DNA of 8,707 nucleotides from Candidatus Thorarchaeota archaeon (lineage in GTDB: Archaea > Asgardarchaeota > Thorarchaeia > Thorarchaeales > Thorarchaeaceae), in the NCBI GenBank assembly GCA_030642465.1, contig DAOWNS010000060.1, forward strand, positions 1 through 8,707, read 5' to 3'. The position numbers and the translations under genes were made by a program. The notes beneath the pieces were generated by a model. It worked only from the letters and a program-made list of their open reading frames with translations, did no database searches and had not been told where the DNA came from. Positions 1-5,117 of this stretch are shown here, piece by piece (positions within the stretch are counted from its first letter, which is position 1; the number at the start of each line of letters is the position of its first letter).

Positions 1-962
1 CAGTGCGCGTACCTTTTGTTCGTTTCCATCTCCACAAGCTCAACATTCTCAACTGCTTCGATGACTCTTCTAGGTGCCTCGTAGACTTCTGCATGTCTGC
101 CGAGGTGACATGGATCATGGTAGGTGACCTTAATTGGTTTGGGCGACCTGAAGGCTACTTGCCCTTCCTGAACCAATTGATCCAGGAACTCAGTGATGTG
201 AAGGACCTCGAAATCGTAACTATGGCCTTCCTTTGGGACGTCGATTTTCCACGTCCTGAAACAGCCTGCGCATGCCGACACAACCTGCTTGGCGCCTGTC
301 TTCTTGATGGCTTCGATGTTCTTCTTGGTGAGGTCATCGAAAGGCTCCTTATGTCCTAATCTTAGCAGAACGGATCCACAGCATTCCTCCTTGGGGAGTA
401 TCGTGTAGCTTACGCCTGCTTTATCGAGGAGTTCAACCGTTGTTTTGGCGATTTCCTTCTCACGATATGCGCTGGTGCATCCAACGAAGTAGATCACGTC
501 TGCTGTTTCAGGCCAGTCCCTTTCGCCAAATAGATCGAGTCTTTTATCGCGCTCTTCCTTGTAGGGATTGCCTAGGTTGATTATCGATTCCTCAATCGCT
601 TTATGCTTCGGCAATTCATAGCCTGCGTTAACCAAGTCATTGCGCAAAGCTTCCGTCATCTCCGGGAGCCTGATGCCCTCTGCAGTAGCGGTGCAAGTTT
701 CTTGGCAGCTCTTACACGTCGTACAAGTATACAACCACTGAAGCACATCGTCGGTCAAGTCAATCTTGTCGTCTAGGAGATCCTTCATGACCATGATTCT
801 GCCTCGAGCAGAGTATGCTTCAAACCCCAGCACATTCTTCACTGCGCAGGGTAGGAACACATCACGCTTGGATGCGACAGTCTTGTCCGCTAGAGAGCAA
901 TCACCGCATCTAGCACAGAGCCATAAGTCCTCCTGATACTTGGATAGGCCAGTGTACTCCAT
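1..962 (-). CDS. (Fe-S)-binding oxidoreductase, GlcF/HdrD-like (CCG domain), 3' end cut off by window edge
   Basis: Electron-transfer subunit expected to take electrons from the FAD oxidase encoded just upstream and pass them to a downstream acceptor. About 320 codons are visible; the frame is open to the left edge, so the C-terminus is missing. The N-terminal ferredoxin-like part has a first cysteine set C16-x2-C19-x2-C22 with a fourth cysteine only at C39 (in a PC pair), followed by a YSARGRI stretch. The second set is the regular C80-x2-C83-x2-C86-x3-C90. These suggest two [4Fe-4S] clusters. The first CCG domain follows, with VGC162 and ECC194C195G. The second CCG repeat begins with YHDPCHLGRH, and the window ends exactly where its CCG should appear. 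The ATG at 962-960 lies one base after the upstream stop codon, implying translational coupling. It resembles GlcF, LutA and HdrD alike, so the partner oxidase is the best guide to its role. I see no membrane segment in the visible part. Confidence 0.9.
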   Translation of the reverse strand, partial: MEYTGLSKYQEDLWLCARCGDCSLADKTVASKRDVFLPCAVKNVLGFEAYSARGRIMVMKDLLDDKIDLTDDVLQWLYTCTTCKSCQETCTATAEGIRLPEMTEALRNDLVNAGYELPKHKAIEESIINLGNPYKEERDKRLDLFGERDWPETADVIYFVGCTSAYREKEIAKTTVELLDKAGVSYTILPKEECCGSVLLRLGHKEPFDDLTKKNIEAIKKTGAKQVVSACAGCFRTWKIDVPKEGHSYDFEVLHITEFLDQLVQEGQVAFRSPKPIKVTYHDPCHLGRHAEVYEAPRRVIEAVENVELVEMETNKRYAH

Positions 963-963
963 C

Positions 964-2388
964 TCAGTTAACCCCCTCGAAGACGTGTGGACTGAAGATA
1001 TTATTCGGATCCAATGCTCTCTTGATTTCCTTGTAAGTATCTAGGAAGGGTTTGTTGACGGCCTTGAGGACCCGATCCTCCCACAGAAGGCCACTCCAAT
1101 AGGGACATCCTCCTGTGTCGATTGTCGCGTCAAGCATCTCGTTCCAAGCGTTCAAGGCAAGCTCCATCTTGCTCTTGTCTGGAGCGAATATCGTTACCCA
1201 CCCCGTTGCAAATGCTCTATCAGCTCCAAGGCAGCTAGCAATCCACTTGATACCATTCTTCAGCAGTTTGTGTTTTTTGAATATCTCCCAATTTCTCTTC
1301 ATCAACTCAGGTATCTGTGTGATTGGTCTGAGATGGCAGGTGTTCAGCCAAAATCCGTTATTATAGAGGGGTTGCACGAGGTTGAACATCTCACCCCAGT
1401 GCATCTGTGAAGCGAAGTTACCAAGGTCTTTGCCGTTATGTTCAAGCGCAATTTCTCTGACAATCTCCATCTTTCGACTAGCTAGCTGTTCATCTGTTTC
1501 CTGTACTATCGATGCAAACATAGCATTGATTTCAGAATGGCTGTCTAGAAAACCAGGGAAGAATGTGTCCGTTGACTGCCGGTCACATAGGAGATTCAGC
1601 TCTTCTGTCAAGCCCCTCTTTTGCACTTCCAAGAAAGCATCACACGCATCCTCAAGGGTCTTGAATCCGAAGTCTCCATAGGCAATGAACTCGGCTTTTG
1701 GATAGATCTTGAGGGTTACCTTCGTCTTGACGCCAAGGGTCCCATGATCACCAAGGAACACGCCGGTCAAGTCATTGAACGCGGAGTATCTTGCGAAGAG
1801 TATTGCGCCCTCTTTCCAACCAGTTCCTGTCCTGACAATGTTGCCATTAGCCAGAACAACTTCGAGTGAAACAACCCCTTCTGTGGACGGTCCGTACTTG
1901 GAGGCGGCATATCCAATGCTGTTAATACTCGTGGAGCCTCCAACAGTTCCAGCGTTACCTCCGTAAGGTCCTCTGAAGCCAAGCTTGTAGCCTTTCTCAT
2001 CCAAACGGTGAATAAGCTCAGCCCATCGTAGACCTGCTTCCACAGTAACGGTCATGACATCTTCGTTGATAGTCACGATCTTGTCCATGTTAGCCATGTC
2101 TAGCAAGACTGAACCTTCAACACGCGGCAGGTAGGCTCCGCAGATACCATTTCGTCCTCCTGCCGGTATCAACGGTGTCTTTGTTCTGTTGCAGAGATTG
2201 ACAATAGCCTGCACTTCCTCAACTGTATTTGGCAAAACGATAATGCCGGGTCTCTCCGCCGTAAGATGGCATGCATCCATGGTATACGACGAGATTATCA
2301 CCTGATTGTCGTTTACACGGTCTTCTCCTGCAATTGCAGCCAGCTCTTCGTAGAGCGGATGTTTTTTCGACGCTTTGACGATAGTCAT
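964..2388 (-). CDS. FAD-linked oxidase / dehydrogenase (GlcD-like, VAO/PCMH fold)
   Basis: Flavoprotein expected to oxidise a small organic acid (glycolate, D-lactate or another 2-hydroxyacid type) and reduce the neighbouring Fe-S protein. At 474 aa it has the usual length for GlcD relatives. The FAD-binding domain covers about residues 45-185: a PAGGRNGICG pyrophosphate loop at 75-84, GTVGG at 147-151, a KYGPSTEGV segment, and VLANGNIVRTG ending near 187. GDHGTLG at 213-219 stands where relatives have (S/E)-E-GTLG. A FAD-oxidase C-terminal domain follows and ends in the typical DPNNIFSP (460-467). The HxGDGNxH metal/substrate motif of true GlcD and D-lactate dehydrogenases is not visible; the comparable region carries GGCPYWSG (426-433). 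The substrate is therefore open. I chose ATG 2388 because a GGTGG sits just before it, although the spacing is short. An in-frame GTG at 2397 would add three residues and could be a leaderless start. Confidence 0.9.
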   Translation of the reverse strand: MTIVKASKKHPLYEELAAIAGEDRVNDNQVIISSYTMDACHLTAERPGIIVLPNTVEEVQAIVNLCNRTKTPLIPAGGRNGICGAYLPRVEGSVLLDMANMDKIVTINEDVMTVTVEAGLRWAELIHRLDEKGYKLGFRGPYGGNAGTVGGSTSINSIGYAASKYGPSTEGVVSLEVVLANGNIVRTGTGWKEGAILFARYSAFNDLTGVFLGDHGTLGVKTKVTLKIYPKAEFIAYGDFGFKTLEDACDAFLEVQKRGLTEELNLLCDRQSTDTFFPGFLDSHSEINAMFASIVQETDEQLASRKMEIVREIALEHNGKDLGNFASQMHWGEMFNLVQPLYNNGFWLNTCHLRPITQIPELMKRNWEIFKKHKLLKNGIKWIASCLGADRAFATGWVTIFAPDKSKMELALNAWNEMLDATIDTGGCPYWSGLLWEDRVLKAVNKPFLDTYKEIKRALDPNNIFSPHVFEGVN

Positions 2389-2419
2389 ATCCACCACTCG
2401 TTCGAAGCGCCGCTACACT

Positions 2420-2428
2420 GGTATAAGT
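2420..2428 (-). promoter_or_regulatory. Putative TATA box for the FAD oxidase/Fe-S operon
   Basis: The minus strand reads ACTTATACC here. Placing the transcription start about 25 bases downstream puts it near 2397-2400, leaving almost no leader before GTG 2397 or about 9 bases before ATG 2388. This is inferred from spacing and composition alone. Confidence 0.35.
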
Positions 2429-2462
2429 GACTATTGCCGTTGCCCGAAACTTGTACGATCCT

Positions 2463-2476
2463 GGACATCAATGTCC
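2463..2476. repeat. Operator-like inverted repeat GGACAT-CA-ATGTCC
   Basis: Two perfect 6-bp half-sites are separated by 2 bp, giving a 14-bp dyad about 75 bp upstream of the FAD oxidase start and about 40 bp upstream of its putative TATA box. A 2-base loop is too tight for a useful RNA hairpin, so a dimeric DNA-binding protein is the more natural reading. The function is inferred. Confidence 0.35.
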
Positions 2477-2756
2477 TTGACTGATGTTCGGTTCCTGCTT
2501 CATCGAGGTCTGCTCTGCAGATCCTACTGGATTTGCGACAAGTCTTACGTCCTCTCCACAGGCGTTTTCTGTCTCCGTCCAACTGGCGGCGACCAAATTA
2601 CATGGAAGCCCTAGCAATCTGCATTGAACATCCACACCACTCAATCCTGATTTTATGTTATAACCACCTACAAACCGTCCAAGTGTGCACAAGTTCTTGG
2701 CAGCTGTTGCATACCCTCCATTGTGTCAGAGTTATGCGCTTCCCTAGGAGAGAACC

Positions 2757-2763
2757 CTTTATG
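2757..2763 (+). promoter_or_regulatory. Putative TATA box for the Alg14/Alg13 unit
   Basis: CTTTATG lies about 40 bp before the start codon at 2801. A transcription start some 25 bp downstream (about 2785) would give a leader of roughly 16 bases that still includes the GAGG at 2789-2792. The spacing is consistent for an archaeal promoter, but the box is not a strong consensus. Confidence 0.3.
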
Positions 2764-2768
2764 TGGCA

Positions 2769-2787
2769 CAACAGAATAGGGCTGTTG
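2769..2787 (+). repeat. Short inverted repeat CAACAG-(7)-CTGTTG before alg14-like gene
   Basis: A 6-bp perfect stem with a 7-base loop ends 13 bases before the ATG at 2801 and just ahead of its GAGG ribosome-binding site. It could form a small hairpin if the transcript starts upstream of it. It overlaps the transcription start predicted from the TATA box, so it may equally be a DNA-level site or chance. Confidence 0.2.
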
Positions 2788-2800
2788 CGAGGAACCCGGT

Positions 2801-3283
2801 ATGAAGAGGATTGGCGTTGTGCTGGGACGAGGTGGCCATACAGCACAAACCTTTGCACTCGTCGATCTCCTGGGTTCGAAATATGAATATCTCTACATGA
2901 TTGGAATCCTTGACCCGCTGACGCCCAAGAAAGTACGGATTGCCGGCAGAGTTCTTCCTGTCCTCACTCCTCGACTCCTTCCTCAGGATTCGCGAATCAT
3001 GTCCGTGATTCGAACCCTTGCAACTCTGATGATGTCATTCGTCTATCTTCTTCTCTTCCGACCAGCATTAGTGGTCAGCTGCGGCACAGGTCTAACGGTG
3101 CCCATATTCTATTCCGCTCGTCTACTCGGCATTAAGACGGTGTTCATTGAGAGCATGTCTAGGGTTGAAACCCTCTCCATTACCGGCCGAATGCTGCTGG
3201 GGAAGACTGACCTCTTTATGGTTCAGTGGCCTGGCTTGGCGATAAAAATACCAACAGCCGTCTACGGGGGACAGCTACTATGA
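2801..3283 (+). CDS. Alg14/PssD-like glycosyltransferase subunit (acceptor-binding, membrane-associated)
   Basis: This 160-aa protein matches the Alg14 family, the partner that recruits the catalytic Alg13 subunit to the membrane. In eukaryotes the pair adds the second GlcNAc to dolichol-PP-GlcNAc; bacterial PssD/PssE pairs build exopolysaccharide. The N-terminus has the family glycine loop VLGRGGHT (residues 7-14). A hydrophobic stretch at about 68-89 and a following CGTGLTVP segment (94-101) probably contact the membrane and the sugar nucleotide. The strongly conserved Alg14 tail is present: FIESMSRVETLSITGR (115-130) and LFMVQWPGL (138-146). No N-terminal anchor helix of the eukaryotic type precedes the glycine loop. 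The start is the first in-frame ATG after a stop codon (2777-2779) and has GAGG at 2789-2792 with 8-base spacing. The stop overlaps the next gene's start as ATGA. The exact sugar and lipid acceptor are not shown by the sequence. Confidence 0.88.
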   Translation: MKRIGVVLGRGGHTAQTFALVDLLGSKYEYLYMIGILDPLTPKKVRIAGRVLPVLTPRLLPQDSRIMSVIRTLATLMMSFVYLLLFRPALVVSCGTGLTVPIFYSARLLGIKTVFIESMSRVETLSITGRMLLGKTDLFMVQWPGLAIKIPTAVYGGQLL

Positions 3284-3735
3284 TTTTCTTGACAGTCGGA
3301 ACGGCTCACTTTGATCCTCTCATTGAGGAGATGGATCGACTTGTTGAGAATGGCGTAGTTCAAGACAAGGTTGTGGCGCAGATAGGTCGCGGTTCCTACA
3401 TGCCCAAGAACTTTCCGTCCTTTCGTTTCATGAAGTCGCTAAACACTGCATACGATTGGGCTGATGTAATCGTGAGTACTGGTGGCGCGGGGACAACGAT
3501 TGAATGTGTGAAGCGAGGTCTCCGACTTGTTGTCGTTGAGAACAGGACTCTCATGGAGGGGCATCAAGCTCAATTGATTGGCAAGATGTCCAGAAAGAAA
3601 CATCTCGTTTGGTGCCGGGATTTGAGTGACCTTGCTGACTGTATCGCCACGGCCCAAGTGTCGACTTTCACGCCCTTCATTCCTGATAAACCCCGCGCAC
3701 ATATTCTCATCAAGGACCTACTCAGGTCATTGTAA
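3280..3735 (+). CDS. Alg13/PssE-like glycosyltransferase catalytic subunit (GT28 C-terminal domain)
   Basis: This 151-aa protein corresponds to the C-terminal, nucleotide-sugar-binding half of GT-B enzymes of family 28, as in Alg13, PssE and MurG. Visible motifs are the opening strand IFLTVGTAHFDPLI (2-15), QIGRG (34-38), the donor loop STGGAGT (66-72) and the EGHQAQL segment (93-99), which binds the UDP-sugar ribose/base in relatives. Most family members have His at the second position of the donor loop (SH-x-GAGT); here it is Thr67. The start is ATG 3280-3282, overlapping the upstream stop TGA 3281-3283. That coupling is expected for two subunits needed in equal amounts. An upstream in-frame ATG at 3226 lies inside the Alg14-like gene and would add 18 unrelated residues, so I reject it. 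UDP-GlcNAc is the likely donor by family analogy only. Confidence 0.88.
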   Translation: MIFLTVGTAHFDPLIEEMDRLVENGVVQDKVVAQIGRGSYMPKNFPSFRFMKSLNTAYDWADVIVSTGGAGTTIECVKRGLRLVVVENRTLMEGHQAQLIGKMSRKKHLVWCRDLSDLADCIATAQVSTFTPFIPDKPRAHILIKDLLRSL

Positions 3736-3766
3736 GCGCCTCGAGAGAAAAAGAGTCGCGCGTTTC

Positions 3767-3780
3767 ATTTGGCGCCAAAT
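3767..3780. repeat. Perfect 14-bp palindrome ATTTGGCGCCAAAT
   Basis: The sequence equals its own reverse complement over 14 bases with no spacer, starting 32 bases after the Alg13-like stop codon. With no loop it cannot form a terminator hairpin, so it is better read as a binding site for a dimeric regulator. Which gene it would control is unclear: it lies about 195 bp upstream of the next start. Confidence 0.45.
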
Positions 3781-3870
3781 CGCTGACATGAGAAACGTGT
3801 TTTGGTTGTGTGTGGTTTCATATCATACGCTGGTTAGTACATGGGTAATACCCTCCATAGAGTCCAGCTA

Positions 3871-3878
3871 TTTTTTTT
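3871..3878 (+). terminator. Possible archaeal oligo-T terminator for the Alg14/Alg13 unit
   Basis: A run of eight T on the coding strand in non-coding sequence about 135 bases after the Alg13-like gene. Archaeal RNA polymerase can terminate at such runs without a hairpin. No stem precedes it. The distance from the gene end is long, so this is tentative. Confidence 0.3.
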
Positions 3879-3889
3879 GTTGGATGGTG

Positions 3890-3897
3890 GTTTTATT
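3890..3897 (+). promoter_or_regulatory. Possible TATA box for the unknown 244-aa gene
   Basis: TTTTATTA directly follows the T8 run, about 80 bp before the TTG start at 3975. It is the most AT-rich non-homopolymer element in this gap. The assignment rests only on composition and position. Confidence 0.25.
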
Positions 3898-3974
3898 AGG
3901 GTAGGATGCACTGTTCCAAAGGAAGTAGAGGTCAGTGAAAACTCAACTTCCAAACATCAGCGAGATGAGGCATC

Positions 3975-4709
3975 TTGAGTAGCAAGAAACCTTCAAAATT
4001 CAAACTCATCAAGCCCCGGGGTATGGGGCTCTCTGTGCATCTGTTTCGTCATTCGGGACTACAAACGACACCTACCAAACTAGCGGGCCTTCTGAGAGGA
4101 ATCTCATATTCACCGAAAAAGAAGAAGGGGCTTGCATCTGGCTTTACTTCAGCGAAAGCAAGCGGAGACATTGTGATTGGCGAATTCGTTTCCGGATTCC
4201 GTGTGCCCGTTCTAGCTTACAAAGCCGGCGAACTTACGAGCGTTCACTATGTTAGTGTAGATCGGGGGACGGTTTTAGTCAAGCTTGATAGAGAAACTAT
4301 TGAAGTTAGAGGATCCCGACGGATTGCCAACAAGTTTTCAAAATTACTTGAAGACACGACTGGAGCAAAGGTTACACCTTTGAGCCTGAATGGCGGAGCG
4401 AAGAAGCTCTATGACCGGGCAACGGATGTCGCGTCGGTGCTGGTCACTGACGTTGAGAAAGGTAATCTCACGCAAGCGGAGTTCCGGGGTTCAGGAATAC
4501 AGTCTGAAGAGGAAATAGGACTATACACACGCAGGTACAAAGGCCGCATCAGTAGATTTCGTGGCACCTTTTCCTATCCTAGTGGCGCAATCCTCACAAC
4601 GTCTGTGAATGCTGATTCTGGCTCTCTCATGATATATCGAGTTGGAGATGGCATTCTCCAGAGGGACCTGGACTGGGTCATTGACTTGATGGAAGACGCT
4701 GCTCCATAA
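3975..4709 (+). CDS. Uncharacterised basic 244-aa protein
   Basis: I do not recognise this protein. The N-terminal 50 residues are strongly basic, with runs such as SSKKPSKFK and SPKKKKG, which would suit contact with nucleic acid or acidic membrane surfaces. The rest alternates short beta-like stretches with charged turns: IVIGEFVSGFRVPVLAY (66-82), VDRGTVLVKLDRETIEVRG (95-113), then a helical-looking segment RRIANKFSKLLED (115-127). The C-terminal third has RYKGRISRFRGTF (187-199), a hydrophobic GAILTTSVNADSGSLMIYRV and an acidic end. I see no signal peptide, transmembrane helix, cysteine cluster or known catalytic motif. TTG 3975 is the only start codon between the upstream in-frame stop (3966-3968) and Met17 at 4023, and TGAGG ends 4 bases before it. 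Met17 is the alternative. The gene stands alone between non-coding gaps. Confidence 0.75.
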   Translation: MSSKKPSKFKLIKPRGMGLSVHLFRHSGLQTTPTKLAGLLRGISYSPKKKKGLASGFTSAKASGDIVIGEFVSGFRVPVLAYKAGELTSVHYVSVDRGTVLVKLDRETIEVRGSRRIANKFSKLLEDTTGAKVTPLSLNGGAKKLYDRATDVASVLVTDVEKGNLTQAEFRGSGIQSEEEIGLYTRRYKGRISRFRGTFSYPSGAILTTSVNADSGSLMIYRVGDGILQRDLDWVIDLMEDAAP

Positions 4710-4749
4710 CTTGGGAACAAGCATCGGGTGGGTCCAAGGAGGCCTTCCC

Positions 4750-4768
4750 GCCTTCGTTTTCTTTCCTT
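4750..4768 (+). terminator. Pyrimidine-rich tract after the 244-aa gene, possible terminator
   Basis: A T/C-rich stretch lies in the 57-bp convergent gap, about 40 bases after the stop at 4709. It is preceded by a weak AAGG-AGG-CCTT inverted repeat near 4736-4747. It reaches the 3' end of the opposing gene at 4767. Weak evidence. Confidence 0.2.
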
Positions 4769-5045
4769 ACGTTTTCTGGCCAATTATGGTGCGAGTGTTG
4801 TCTACATACCAGCGGGTCTTATCCCGGAACTTGGGCCAGAACTCGAAGAATGTGTGGGCACTCTCTGCTTCTATCAGTAGGAATCCATTCCATTCTGTTC
4901 CCCATGCATACTTGTAATTCCCCACAATCCGGACATTGCTAGGCCAATCGCCCTTGAGGAAATCAGTCCAGAACTCCCTTGCCTTCTCAGCTTCTTCTGT
5001 AGACATTGTTCTGTAGCGGTAGAAAACGATGAAGGCGTATGTCAA
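4767..5045 (-). CDS. Small DUF3303-like (ferredoxin-fold, dimeric alpha/beta-barrel type) protein
   Basis: A 92-aa cytosolic protein. The pattern of an opening strand TYAFIVFYRY, a helix rich in E/A/K, a V-G-N-Y-K-Y-A-W-G strand, a GFLLIEAESA strand and a final aromatic-rich helix resembles DUF3303 and related small dimeric alpha/beta-barrel proteins. No enzymatic residues are evident and no function is assigned. The open frame extends upstream to 5252, but that part overlaps the divergent nuclease gene and reads poorly. I chose the TTG start at 5045-5043 because an excellent archaeal ribosome-binding site, AGGTGA (5058-5053), sits 7 bases before it and the family-like strand begins immediately after. 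The family assignment is moderate, the existence of the gene is likely. Confidence 0.7.
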   Translation of the reverse strand: MTYAFIVFYRYRTMSTEEAEKAREFWTDFLKGDWPSNVRIVGNYKYAWGTEWNGFLLIEAESAHTFFEFWPKFRDKTRWYVDNTRTIIGQKT

Positions 5046-5052
5046 CTCAGTG

Positions 5053-5058
5053 TCACCT
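5053..5058 (-). promoter_or_regulatory. Strong Shine-Dalgarno AGGTGA deciding a TTG start
   Basis: AGGTGA on the minus strand is complementary to the usual archaeal 16S rRNA 3' end and is spaced 7 bases from TTG 5045. It is what argues against the longer open frame that reaches back to 5252. Confidence 0.6.
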
Positions 5059-5079
5059 ACAGCATCTGAGGGGCGGTGC

Positions 5080-5091
5080 ATTAAAAAGATT
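5080..5091. promoter_or_regulatory. Shared AT-rich box in the 72-bp divergent promoter region
   Basis: ATTAAAAAGATT is the only AT-rich element between the divergent starts at 5045 and 5118. Read on the plus strand it would place transcription start near 5108; read on the minus strand (TTTTTAAT) it would place it near 5058, just at the AGGTGA. It could serve both directions. Inferred from spacing. Confidence 0.3.
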
Positions 5092-5117
5092 GGTGCCCGA
5101 GTCAGCTTTGAAGGGAT

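Larger units (their letters stand above)
2398..2800. other. Gene-free divergent intergenic region (about 400 bp)
   Basis: No convincing gene lies here. The open frames that cross it on either strand are rich in Cys, Trp, His and Arg, lack recognisable motifs and run into the N-termini of the real genes. The region contains a TATA-like box for each flanking gene, an inverted repeat at 2463-2476, and an AT-rich stretch at 2649-2664 that could be a further promoter in either direction. Its length is unusual beside the compact spacing elsewhere in this window, so an untranslated RNA or an extended regulatory region is possible. I could not fold a convincing RNA from it. Confidence 0.5.
3736..3974. 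other. Intergenic region between the Alg13-like gene and the unknown 244-aa gene
   Basis: No gene is visible in these 239 bp. The region contains a perfect 14-bp palindrome (3767-3780), an isolated T8 run (3871-3878) and a TATA-like TTTTATTA (3890-3897) that could serve the downstream gene with a leader of about 55 bases. Confidence 0.5.

Noticed and set aside
3..359. 118-codon plus-strand open frame at the left edge
   Set aside because: It is antisense to the Fe-S protein, whose cysteine and CCG motifs are unmistakable on the minus strand.
2468..2692. 74-codon minus-strand open frame in the gap
   Set aside because: No ribosome-binding site or recognisable domain, cysteine-rich composition, and nothing links it to the downstream oxidase.
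2871..2882. tRNA-like GGTTCGAA sequence (also GATTCGAACC near 3007)
   Set aside because: Both fall inside the clear Alg14-like coding frame and no acceptor or anticodon stem can be drawn around them.
2533..2886. 117-codon plus-strand open frame across the 400-bp gap
   Set aside because: Its composition (many Cys, His, Trp, Arg) is not protein-like, it has no motif, and it overlaps the well-supported Alg14-like N-terminus in another frame.
3862..3880. Near-identity of CCAGCTA + T-run here and at 8661-8679
   Set aside because: The right-hand copy encodes Lys-Lys-Ile-Ala-Gly in a short ORF. The left-hand copy has stop codons close by and no start. The match is short and dominated by a homopolymer, so chance is sufficient.
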